Shown: positions 1 through 5,540, counted from the stretch's first letter. The stretch is 6,780 bases of DNA from Bryobacterales bacterium (GCA_025456495.1 JALOKO010000218.1:1-6780), one strand, 5' to 3'. Made by a program: numbers and translations. The notes: generated from the letters alone by a model not told the origin.

Positions 1-1
1 C

Positions 2-997
2 ATCACCACCAGCTTTCGCTTGCAGGGCGACGATGGTCGGACGCAGGTGTATGTGAACCCGTACACGGCGTCCATTGTGGGGGCGGATCGATACGAAGGC
101 TCGTTCCTGCAATGGGTGTATGACCTGCATGTCTATCTGCTGATGGGCAAGAGTGGGTTGGTTGCCAATGCGATTGGCGGTTTTGCTCTTCTGGGCATGT
201 GCGTGACCGGATTGGTGCTGTGGTGGCCCCGGGGAAATCGCATGGCGCAAGGCTTCGCCATCAATCTCAAGGCAAGCTGGAAGCGTCAGGTCTACGATCT
301 GCACAAGGTGGGAGGCGTGCTGGCCTTGCTGCCGCTGGCTTTGCTTGCGGTGACCGGGGCCTACTGGGGATTTCCTCAGCAGTACGAGGCGGCTCTTGGG
401 CTGATTACCGGGGGTCCGGGTAGGGTGAATGCGCCAATACTGAAGCCTGATGTGCCAGCGCTGCGGCCTGATGTGCCAGCGCTGCGGCCTGATGTGCCAG
501 CGCTGCGGCCTGATGTTCCAGCGCAGAGTGGTCCATCGCTGGATGCCATGCTGCGCCTGGCACAGCAGCAGATTCCCGAAGGCGAAGCGACACTGGTAAC
601 CTTCTCTTCCGCACCGGATCGTCCCTACACCGTGCGCATGCACATCCCGGGCGATTGGCGCACCATTGGCGATCATTCCGTGTACTTCCACTCCGCTGAC
701 GGCAGCTTGGTGGAAACCGTGCGTCATCCGCAGTTGCCCTTGGGGGCGCGCCTGCAGCGGGACATCTATGGCCTACACTTTGGCACGTTCGGGGGACACG
801 CCACGCGGATCCTTTGGATTTTCGTGGGCCTGCTGGGGGCCGGCTTGTTCCTTAGCAGTCTGCTGATGTATAGCAATCGGGTCCTGGTGAAGCGATGGCG
901 GAAGACGCCCGGCGGCGCGGTCTCGCCGGTGAACCAGACACCCGGCCAACAGCAGCCAGCCCCAGCTTCGGCAGGTGTCAGCGCGAGATCGGCTTAG
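2..997 (+). CDS. PepSY-associated transmembrane protein (5' end missing)
   Basis: The frame is open to the left edge, so the true start lies outside and 331 residues are visible. This looks like a PepSY-associated TM-helix (PiuB-like) inner-membrane protein, a family often found beside TonB-dependent siderophore receptors and suspected to act in iron or ferric-siderophore handling. The visible start (VYVNPYTASIVG) resembles the end of a PepSY repeat. A first hydrophobic segment lies at about residues 53-73, ending in the family-typical LVLWWPRG, and a second at about 103-121 after YDLHKVGG. A periplasmic PepSY-like region spans about 180-245, then LHFGTFGG and a last membrane segment at about 269-290. 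A basic and Pro/Ala/Gln-rich tail follows. His residues in the DLH and LHFG motifs suit metal or heme contact, but this is not proven. A tandem LRPDVPA repeat sits between helix 2 and the PepSY region. The stop overlaps the stop of the convergent dgt gene. The family call is fairly sure; the substrate is unknown. Confidence 0.85.
   Translation: MTTSFRLQGDDGRTQVYVNPYTASIVGADRYEGSFLQWVYDLHVYLLMGKSGLVANAIGGFALLGMCVTGLVLWWPRGNRMAQGFAINLKASWKRQVYDLHKVGGVLALLPLALLAVTGAYWGFPQQYEAALGLITGGPGRVNAPILKPDVPALRPDVPALRPDVPALRPDVPAQSGPSLDAMLRLAQQQIPEGEATLVTFSSAPDRPYTVRMHIPGDWRTIGDHSVYFHSADGSLVETVRHPQLPLGARLQRDIYGLHFGTFGGHATRILWIFVGLLGAGLFLSSLLMYSNRVLVKRWRKTPGGAVSPVNQTPGQQQPAPASAGVSARSA
440..523 (+). repeat. 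4 x 21-bp in-frame tandem repeat
   Basis: Four head-to-tail 21-bp units lie at 440-460, 461-481, 482-502 and 503-523. Units 2 and 3 are identical, unit 1 differs at two bases (CTGAAG for CTGCGG) and unit 4 at one (GTT for GTG). They encode LKPDVPA followed by LRPDVPA three times, at residues 147-174 of the visible PepSY fragment. The near identity, including third codon positions, points to recent slippage or unequal recombination. The Pro-rich product is probably an extended linker between membrane helix 2 and the periplasmic PepSY region. Confidence 0.95.
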
Positions 998-2130
998 TCT
1001 CCCTCACCCAGGTAGCGCTGACAAGCCATGCGGAAGAATCCGTCGGTCATCCCTGCAATGTAGTCGCACACCAGCCGGTGACGAGGCGAGTCCGTGTGAT
1101 ATTCGCGGAAATGGATGGAAATCGCTTCCGGATTGTCCAGCAGGTAGGCGAATAGGGAGGCGATGCGCGACTCGCAATGAGCGCGCTCGGCCCGAATGCG
1201 CGGTGACAGGTATACCTTCTCGCGAAGGAACTGCTTCAGTTGCCGGTTGGCCTCAGCCGCTTGTGGGGTGTAGGTGGCTACTCGACCGGGTAACCGCCTC
1301 AAATCCTCTGACCGGGCAGCGCCCGAAGCGAGTGCGGCGTCGCGGGTTCCCTCAATCAGCCCGGTGGCCTGCGCGTCCAGCAACGCCCGCAGGGTTTCCA
1401 CGAACTGCTCTCGGATGGGAGCGCCTCCGAATTGCTGCTCCACGCGACGGGCAATGGCTCCGAAGCAGGGGAGTTCTTCGCGGCACTGCTCCCAGCTAAG
1501 GATTCCGGCGTCGCGGGCGTCATCCAGATCCGCCGTGTTGTAGGCGATCTCATCGGCCAGGTCAATCAACTGCGCCTCCAGGGCGGGATGCTCCCCGGGC
1601 GCATATTCTTCCAGCCAGGGATACTGGCCGGGCTGAATGTGGCGCGAGTGCTTGACGATGCCTTCGCGCAACTCAAACGTGAGGTTCAGGCCGGGGAACA
1701 TCGCGTATCGTCGCTCCAGCACTTCCACGACCCGAAGGGCATGGAAATTGTGGTCGTAAATCTCGCCGAATCGCTGCATTTGGCGGTGCAGTTCGCTTTC
1801 TCCGGCGTGGGCGTAGGGCGGGTGTCCCAGGTCGTGCGCCAGTGACAGCGCTTCGGTGAATTCCTCATCCAGCCCAAGGGTCGCTGCCGCGGTGCGTGCT
1901 ACCATCGCCACTTCCAGAGTGTGGGTGAGTCGGGTTCGGAAGTGGTCGCTGCGCTGCGCGGAAAACACCTGCGTTTTGTCTTCCATCCGACGGAAGGCGC
2001 GACAGTGGACGATGCGATCACGATCCCTTTGGAACTCGTTGCGGTACGGGTGTATGAGTTCCGGGTAGCGCCGACCCCGGCATTCCGCTACCGGGAAGCG
2101 AAGGTGCGCAAGTGGTGGAACCTGCGGCAT
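994..2130 (-). CDS. dgt: HD-domain deoxyguanosinetriphosphate triphosphohydrolase-like protein
   Basis: This 378-residue cytosolic protein belongs to the dGTPase branch of the HD phosphohydrolases. Characterised members split dNTPs, classically dGTP, into deoxynucleoside and triphosphate. The N-terminus shows the family block CRGRRYPELIHPYRNEFQRD, then FRRMEDKTQVF and FRTRLTHTLEVA, where His70 is the first HD ligand. AHDLGHPPYAHAGE at 98-111 supplies the His99-Asp100 pair, and LADEIAYNTADLDD around 191-204 supplies the later Asp. The usual family sequence is close to HPPFGHAGE, so PPYAH is a mild variant; the metal ligands are intact. The region after about 260 (R-x-L-K-x-F-L-R-E-K-V-Y) matches the C-terminal helices of the type-2 dGTPase-like group. 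The start is ATG at 2130; no strong Shine-Dalgarno is visible, which may mean coupling to the TPR gene 43 bp upstream. Length is typical. Whether it prefers dGTP or several dNTPs cannot be told from sequence. Confidence 0.93.
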   Translation of the reverse strand: MPQVPPLAHLRFPVAECRGRRYPELIHPYRNEFQRDRDRIVHCRAFRRMEDKTQVFSAQRSDHFRTRLTHTLEVAMVARTAAATLGLDEEFTEALSLAHDLGHPPYAHAGESELHRQMQRFGEIYDHNFHALRVVEVLERRYAMFPGLNLTFELREGIVKHSRHIQPGQYPWLEEYAPGEHPALEAQLIDLADEIAYNTADLDDARDAGILSWEQCREELPCFGAIARRVEQQFGGAPIREQFVETLRALLDAQATGLIEGTRDAALASGAARSEDLRRLPGRVATYTPQAAEANRQLKQFLREKVYLSPRIRAERAHCESRIASLFAYLLDNPEAISIHFREYHTDSPRHRLVCDYIAGMTDGFFRMACQRYLGEGD

Positions 2131-2173
2131 AGGATCTTGGGTGGCGGGCGCGTTGGAGCCGCGTCGGGTGCGC

Positions 2174-2896
2174 CTATTTCGCGGCGGCGCGTTCCTTGCG
2201 ACTGAGAATGCTTGCGTGAAGCTTCGACGCCGATTGCTGCACGATCCCTTCCTGCGTGCGCAGCGGCTCCAGCAGCTTCATCGCTTCGTCGGGTTTCGAC
2301 TCAGCAATCATTTCGGCCAGCGAAAGCTCAGCCTGTTCCTTCAAGATCAAGCGGCCGGGGTTGCCCACCACGGCGCGCAACGCCTTCTCAGCCTCGTCCT
2401 TCTTGCCCTGGGCGTTCAAGACCCCGGCCTTGGCGTAGTTGGCCAGCGCGCGCGTGTCGGCGTTGCCAGCGCTTACTGCAAGATCCAGGTCTGTCAGCGC
2501 TTTGTCGAGTTCGCCACGCTCCACGGCATCCGTAGCGCGGAAGTAGGTGGCGACGGCCGCTTCATTTGATCCGGGATACTTGGCTACCAGATCCGAAACG
2601 GCCTTCTCCACCGCTTCGTTTTTGGCGGCTTCGGTTTCGAAGCTGCGACCGCTGGTTTGTCCTGCCGGCAGGATGGGGGCTTCCAGCACGCGGAAGAACT
2701 CGCTCAACGCGGTTTCTCGTTCAGCGGCGCGGTAGCGGAAAAAGCCCACCGCGGCCAGGATCACCGCAAGCACCACCACACCAATCAGCGCATAGCGCTT
2801 CACCTCGCTGCGGTGCTGGCTGATCCCCTCCAGAGTGTGGCCGACCGTCTCAACGAAGTGGTCTGTTTTCAGTTCTTTGCGGGTGATTCTATCCAC
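2174..2896 (-). CDS. Membrane-anchored TPR-like protein (YfgM-like layout)
   Basis: The 240-residue product has a short charged cytosolic N-terminus (MDRITRKELKTDHF), one strong membrane helix at about 35-54 (YALIGVVVLAVILAAVGFF) and a long helical periplasmic part rich in Ala, Glu and Lys. Helix pairs resembling TPR units are seen around 110-140 (NEAAVATYFRATDAVERGELDKAL), 148-175 (ADTRALANYAKAGVL...KKDEAEKAL) and 186-212. This is the layout of the TPR_21/YfgM family, whose E. coli member is an ancillary SecYEG and chaperone partner. The same role here is only an inference from architecture. The start is GTG at 2896, chosen because GAGG lies 6 nt upstream (2903-2906 on this strand) and an extended -10 element lies about 26 nt upstream. 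It is probably the first gene of a two-gene operon with dgt, 43 bp downstream. Confidence 0.82.
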   Translation of the reverse strand: MDRITRKELKTDHFVETVGHTLEGISQHRSEVKRYALIGVVVLAVILAAVGFFRYRAAERETALSEFFRVLEAPILPAGQTSGRSFETEAAKNEAVEKAVSDLVAKYPGSNEAAVATYFRATDAVERGELDKALTDLDLAVSAGNADTRALANYAKAGVLNAQGKKDEAEKALRAVVGNPGRLILKEQAELSLAEMIAESKPDEAMKLLEPLRTQEGIVQQSASKLHASILSRKERAAAK

Positions 2897-2921
2897 GGGA
2901 TACCTCAGGGCCTAATCTTTG

Positions 2922-2930
2922 ATTGTATCA
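2922..2930 (-). promoter_or_regulatory. Extended -10 promoter for the TPR-dgt operon
   Basis: Read on the minus strand this is TGATACAAT: a TACAAT -10 hexamer preceded by the TGn extension. Transcription would start near 2915, giving a leader of roughly 20 nt before the GTG at 2896, with GAGG inside it. No good TTGACA-like -35 lies 16-18 nt upstream, as expected for an extended -10 promoter. The call rests on motif and position only. Confidence 0.5.
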
Positions 2931-3062
2931 CTGGCCGGGCGGGGCTGGAGCGGAATCGCGCGTGCCGATCGTCGCGTGTGCCCGGCCCGGGCTAGGGGCG
3001 GTTGCCGCCATGCAGCGGCCTACGGCGCCACGCGAAGCGTTTCCGGGTCCAGAAGCATCTGA

Positions 3063-3905
3063 ATGACTGTGCAATCAACCAATCGCGAGCTCATGCGTAC
3101 CTTGGACGGCGTAGCGGCATCCGATGGCGCAGGCGTGAAGCTGCGGCGCTACATCGGTACGGAGGATCTGCCGGAGCTGGATCCCATCCTGCTGCTGGAT
3201 GAGTTCCGCACCGATGGCGCTGAGGACTACCTGGCTGGATTCCCTGACCATCCCCATCGCGGCTTTGAGACCGTCACCTATATGCTGCATGGCCGGATGC
3301 GCCACCAGGACAACAAAGGCAATCGCGGCCTGCTGGAATCCGGAGGCGCCCAGTGGATGACTGCCGGGTCTGGACTCATCCATTCGGAAATGCCGGAACA
3401 ATCCGATGGCCTGCTCTGGGGATACCAACTGTGGTTGAATCTGGCCGCTGAGGAAAAGCCGATGCCGCCCGCCTATTGGGATCTGCCGGTCACGGCAATC
3501 CCCGCCGTGCCAGTCGGTTCCCGGTCGCAGGCGGTGGTCATTGCCGGCGAGTTGCTGGGCACATGGGGCCCCACGCCCCAGCGCCAATCGGAGCCGCTTT
3601 ACTGGGACCTTCAGTTGGAGCCCGACGAAGAACTGCTGCTCCCTGTCCCCAACGGCCACGTACTGATCGCCTTTGTCTGTCAAGGTGACCTGCTGCTGGC
3701 CCACCAACCGGTGCGGTCAGGGCAACTGGCCGTGTTCGGTGACGGAAGCGCCATCGAGGTACGCACCGGGCCAGCCGCCGCGCGTGTGCTTCTGATCGGG
3801 GGCAAGCCCTTGCGCGAGCCGGTCTCCCGTTATGGACCTTTCGTGATGAATACACGCGAGGAAATCCAGCAGGCATTTGCCGATTATCGCGCCGGACGCA
3901 TGTAG
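3063..3905 (+). CDS. Pirin family protein (bicupin)
   Basis: This 280-residue protein is a full-length pirin, a cytosolic two-cupin fold that binds one metal in the N-terminal cupin. The four ligands expected from human pirin are present: His63 and His65 in FPDHPHRGFETVTY, and His107 and Glu109 in TAGSGLIHSEMPEQ. The body shows LDPILLLDEF, RMRHQDNKGNRG and GYQLWLNL, and the C-terminus ends with the family signature YGPFVMNTREEIQQAFADY. Some bacterial pirins act as quercetin 2,3-dioxygenases and others as modulators of partner enzymes; nothing here decides between these. A TGA directly precedes the ATG at 3063, so the frame cannot start further upstream. The ribosome site is weak, and ATG at 3093 is a possible alternative, but the longer form gives the usual pirin N-terminus. 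The upstream gap is shared with the divergent TPR gene; its transcript leader could hold a small hairpin (GGCGG/CCGCC, 2997-3009). No clear promoter was found on this strand. Confidence 0.93.
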   Translation: MTVQSTNRELMRTLDGVAASDGAGVKLRRYIGTEDLPELDPILLLDEFRTDGAEDYLAGFPDHPHRGFETVTYMLHGRMRHQDNKGNRGLLESGGAQWMTAGSGLIHSEMPEQSDGLLWGYQLWLNLAAEEKPMPPAYWDLPVTAIPAVPVGSRSQAVVIAGELLGTWGPTPQRQSEPLYWDLQLEPDEELLLPVPNGHVLIAFVCQGDLLLAHQPVRSGQLAVFGDGSAIEVRTGPAAARVLLIGGKPLREPVSRYGPFVMNTREEIQQAFADYRAGRM

Positions 3906-3940
3906 CGAACCTTGTCCGACGGGGGCTCCCTCATCGCTTC

Positions 3941-4012
3941 CCCTTCTCAGGAAGGGATCCCGATTGATGACGCCTTCCTTGCCGCGGAGATGGACTTGAA
4001 GCGCCCCGCGGC
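3941..4012 (+). promoter_or_regulatory. Overlapping potential hairpins between pirin and reductase
   Basis: Three perfect inverted repeats are visible. CCCTTC (3941-3946) pairs with GAAGGG (3951-3956) around a TCAG tetraloop. AGGAAGG (3949-3955) pairs with CCTTCCT (3973-3979). GCCGCGG (3981-3987) pairs with CCGCGGC (4006-4012). The first two share bases 3951-3955 and cannot form together. The third competes with a short CGCGG/CCGCG hairpin at 4007-4019. They may end the pirin message or form a switch ahead of the reductase. The GC-rich context makes chance pairing of the third one quite possible. Confidence 0.3.
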
Positions 4013-4035
4013 GGCCGCGAATCGGCCGGGCGCCC

Positions 4036-4069
4036 TGCCTCATCCCTTTACCTTGAGTTGGCATTTTTT
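4036..4069 (+). terminator. Weak terminator- or attenuator-like element before the reductase
   Basis: TGCC (4036-4039) can pair with GGCA (4060-4063), and TCA (4040-4042) with TGA (4054-4056), leaving a 3-nt bulge and an 11-nt loop. Six T residues follow at once (4064-4069). The stem is short and bulged, so it is weak as an intrinsic terminator. Its place is notable: the reductase ribosome site begins only 6 nt downstream, leaving no room for a separate promoter after it. If real, it would act as attenuation of transcripts entering the reductase. Confidence 0.25.
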
Positions 4070-4074
4070 CTTTC

Positions 4075-4090
4075 AGGAGATACTCCATTG
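4075..4090 (+). promoter_or_regulatory. Ribosome binding site fixing the reductase TTG start
   Basis: AGGAG at 4075-4079 is followed by an 8-nt spacer and TTG at 4088. The frame is also open upstream to another TTG at 4058, but that codon has no ribosome site, lies inside the terminator-like stem and would add ten residues (starting MAFFLSGDTP) not expected in this family. The 4088 TTG is therefore preferred. Confidence 0.75.
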
Positions 4091-4873
4091 CAGCACCAGG
4101 CCATCCTGCTTGAGGCCCGCGAAATCGCCCCCGACATCCGTCACTTCGTTTTTGCCGTGGATGGCGTGGACCGGTTCCCGTTTCTGCCAGGCCAGTTCGT
4201 TTCGTTTACTGAGCAGTTTCAGGGCAAGCCCATCACGCGCGCCTATTCCATTGCCTCCACGCCGGACGGCAATCGATTCGAACTGTGTCTAAACCTGGTG
4301 AAGGACGGCCGCTTCTCGCCGCACCTGTTCCAACTCAAGCCCGGCGAACGCGTTCCCATGAAGGGTCCGGTGGGTTCGTTTACATTGCGCGACCCCCAGC
4401 GTGATGCGCTGTTTGTCGCCACGGGCACGGGGATTGCTCCCATGCGGGGCATGCTGCGCCAAGCGCTGGATGGCCAAGCGCTGGACGCCCAAGCGATGGA
4501 TGGCCAAGCGATGGATGCACAAGATCTGGATGCCCAAGATCTGGACGCCCAAGGGATCAATTGCGGTCTCTTGGCGCGATACACGCTATTGTTTGGTGTC
4601 CGATACGAAGAGAGCCTGCTTTACCGCGAAGAGTTTGAGGCGCTGGCCGCTGCCCATCCGCAGTTTCGTTTCGTACCGACGCTCACGCGCCCCGGCAACT
4701 CCTGGACCGGGCGCACCGGCAGGGTGCAGCAGCACCTGGCAGACCTACTGGGAGGACGCACGGACGTGGATGTCTACGTGTGCGGATTGAAGGAAATGGT
4801 AAACGAGGTTCGCGATCTGCTGAAGTCCATGGATTTTGATCGTCGCCGGATCATCGTTGAAAAGTACGACTAG
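4088..4873 (+). CDS. FAD-dependent NAD(P)H oxidoreductase, ferredoxin-NADP reductase type
   Basis: This 261-residue cytosolic flavoprotein has the two-domain FNR fold. The FAD-binding barrel spans about 1-100: PFLPGQFVSF, then RAYSIAS at 51-57 (the RxYS motif contacting FAD) and GPVGSFTL at 93-100. The NAD(P)-binding domain begins with LFVATGTGIAPMRGML at 109-123, whose GTGIAP is the dinucleotide loop, followed by LLFGVRYEESLLYREEF at 167-183, a later VYVCGLKEMV at 229-238 and the C-terminus VEKYD. The aromatic Tyr260 next to the end may stack on the flavin as in plant-type FNRs. No 2Fe-2S or extra domain is present, so electrons must pass to a separate partner such as a ferredoxin, flavodoxin or oxygenase component, which is not in this window. 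A six-copy pentapeptide repeat at 125-154 enlarges the loop after the first nucleotide-binding helix. It lies 182 bp after pirin; co-transcription is possible but unproven. NADH versus NADPH preference is not clear. Confidence 0.88.
   Translation: MQHQAILLEAREIAPDIRHFVFAVDGVDRFPFLPGQFVSFTEQFQGKPITRAYSIASTPDGNRFELCLNLVKDGRFSPHLFQLKPGERVPMKGPVGSFTLRDPQRDALFVATGTGIAPMRGMLRQALDGQALDAQAMDGQAMDAQDLDAQDLDAQGINCGLLARYTLLFGVRYEESLLYREEFEALAAAHPQFRFVPTLTRPGNSWTGRTGRVQQHLADLLGGRTDVDVYVCGLKEMVNEVRDLLKSMDFDRRRIIVEKYD
4460..4549 (+). repeat. 6 x 15-bp in-frame tandem repeat
   Basis: Six 15-bp units run from 4460 to 4549, each starting CAAG (unit 1 is CAAGCGCTGGATGGC). They encode QALDG, QALDA, QAMDG, QAMDA, QDLDA and QDLDA at residues 125-154 of the reductase. 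Units fall into three similar pairs, suggesting duplication of a 30-bp dimer with later drift. The units do not match the A(D/N)LXX pentapeptide-repeat family in phase, since Gln rather than Ala stands two before the Leu. The repeat is acidic and sits between the first helix and second strand of the NAD(P)-binding domain, where an insertion could be tolerated. Confidence 0.95.
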
Positions 4874-5000
4874 CGGCGGAACGCAAGTTGACCGTCCTCT
4901 TCGCTGCGCACCCGGGACCTGGCCTGGTCCACGCGATCTGGAATCCACCCCGAGCGGGCCGCCGGGAGTCCAGAAATTCGGACCATATTGTCTGTGATTT

Positions 5001-5040
5001 TCGGGATTCTCGCTTCCAACAATGGAAACTTTAGTCCCGA
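5001..5040. repeat. Two-stage imperfect hairpin
   Basis: TCGGGATT (5001-5008) pairs with AGTCCCGA (5033-5040) over 8 positions, one of them a G-T wobble. A symmetric 5 x 5 internal loop follows, then TTCCA (5014-5018) pairs with TGGAA (5023-5027) around the loop ACAA. No T run follows on either strand, so a standard intrinsic terminator is unlikely. It could be an operator or a structured RNA leader element. Confidence 0.45.
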
Positions 5041-5342
5041 TTGCATGAAGATTCAGGGGGTGGGATAAAGATACGCTTGTGCTCTCTCTGGGTCGTTGGC
5101 GCCCTTTGCTGCGGCGGCAGGTCGCTGCTGGGTCTCCAAAAGGCAAGCGCCAACGGTGTCTCGCGCTGCGCGAATATTTGAATCCAAACGGTTTACGGCG
5201 CAGGGCGCACAACCGCGCCGGGCGCGTCTCCTGCGGGCGCGGAATCAAGGATCGTTTCCTCACCAAATTTGTTCCCATCCTCTGCGCTCCTCGGGCGCGC
5301 GCCGTGAGCAGCTCGCGGCAAACACGCCCTCATGTATTCCTA

Positions 5343-5364
5343 CCAAATATGGAAATTCCTTTGG
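5343..5364. repeat. Palindromic operator-like site upstream of the receptor
   Basis: The arms CCAAA (5343-5347) and TTTGG (5360-5364) enclose the odd-length perfect palindrome GGAAATTCC (5351-5359); spacing is asymmetric (3 nt on the left, 0 on the right). It lies about 180 bp before the receptor start, at the beginning of the AT-richer zone. A repressor or activator site is possible; no known binding motif was recognised. Confidence 0.3.
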
Positions 5365-5374
5365 ATTGATCGGG

Positions 5375-5457
5375 TTGCGTATCGTACCAATCGAAAAAAA
5401 CTTGTGTCCAAATCGTGACGTTTGCCTTACACTGAGGAGTATTCTCATTGCGTATCG
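5375..5457 (+). repeat. 10-bp direct repeat TTGCGTATCG, two copies
   Basis: Exact copies of TTGCGTATCG stand at 5375-5384 and 5448-5457, 73 bp apart start to start (about seven helical turns). The second copy forms the start and codons 2-3 of the possible leader ORF. A regulator binding pair is one explanation; chance is another. Confidence 0.35.
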
Positions 5458-5510
5458 AGCTTTTGGTGGGCGCATGGCTCACCGAGGCCCGGGTCCTTCT
5501 GCTGGATTAG
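5448..5510 (+). CDS. Possible 20-codon leader ORF before the receptor gene
   Basis: A TTG at 5448 is preceded by AGGAG (5435-5439) with an 8-nt spacer, the same arrangement that starts the reductase gene. The frame runs MRIELLVGAWLTEARVLLLD and stops at TAG 5508-5510, 30 bp before the receptor ATG. The peptide is Leu/Val-rich with no recognised family. Codons repeated near the end (CTT CTG CTG) are all Leu, but a clear attenuator hairpin was not found. It could be a translational-coupling leader peptide or a chance reading of a ribosome-site-like sequence. Confidence 0.25.
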   Translation: MRIELLVGAWLTEARVLLLD

Positions 5511-5529
5511 CGAAGGACATTGACAGTTT

Positions 5530-5540
5530 AGGAGAGGTAA
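5530..5540 (+). promoter_or_regulatory. Ribosome binding site of the TonB-dependent receptor
   Basis: AGGAGAGG begins at 5530, with AGGAG ending 6 nt before the ATG at 5541. It is strong and fixes the start, which agrees with the signal peptide that follows directly. Confidence 0.85.

Larger units (their letters stand above)
4874..5540. other. 667-bp intergenic region upstream of the TonB-dependent receptor
   Basis: No convincing conserved gene lies here; open frames on both strands give Arg/Pro/Ser-rich low-complexity proteins. After the reductase stop there is only a small GGACC/GGTCC inverted repeat (4915-4930) without a T tract, so no clear terminator. The middle (about 5085-5310) is very GC-rich and holds short palindromes such as CCGCGCC/GGCGCGG (5213-5219 with 5236-5242) and GGCGCGCGCC (5294-5303). 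The last 200 bp are more AT-rich, as expected of a promoter zone, and contain the repeats and the small ORF listed separately. No clear sigma70-type promoter was found; TACACT at 5428-5433 is -10-like but lacks a -35 at proper distance. Confidence 0.6.

Noticed and set aside
440..523. CRISPR-like repeat array
   Set aside because: Units are directly adjacent with no spacers and stay in frame with the host gene.
3075..3707. 210-residue open frame on the minus strand inside pirin
   Set aside because: It is fully antisense to a clear pirin gene, has no recognisable family features and arises from the codon bias of the sense strand.
3912..4292. 126-residue plus-strand frame between pirin and reductase
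   Set aside because: It overlaps the FAD-binding domain of the reductase in a different frame, lacks a ribosome site and resembles no known family.
4460..4549. Array read as a pentapeptide-repeat protein domain
   Set aside because: The five-residue period fits, but the A(D/N)LXX phase does not, and six units of near-identical DNA look like a minisatellite rather than a beta-helix domain.
4745..5278. 177-residue minus-strand frame crossing the reductase end and the gap
   Set aside because: Its product is Arg/Pro/Ser-rich with no motif, it overlaps the conserved reductase C-terminus, and no ribosome site was recognised.
5520..5525. Perfect TTGACA, a consensus -35 hexamer
   Set aside because: It lies 15 nt before the ATG and overlaps the approach to the ribosome site, so a promoter here would start transcription inside the gene.
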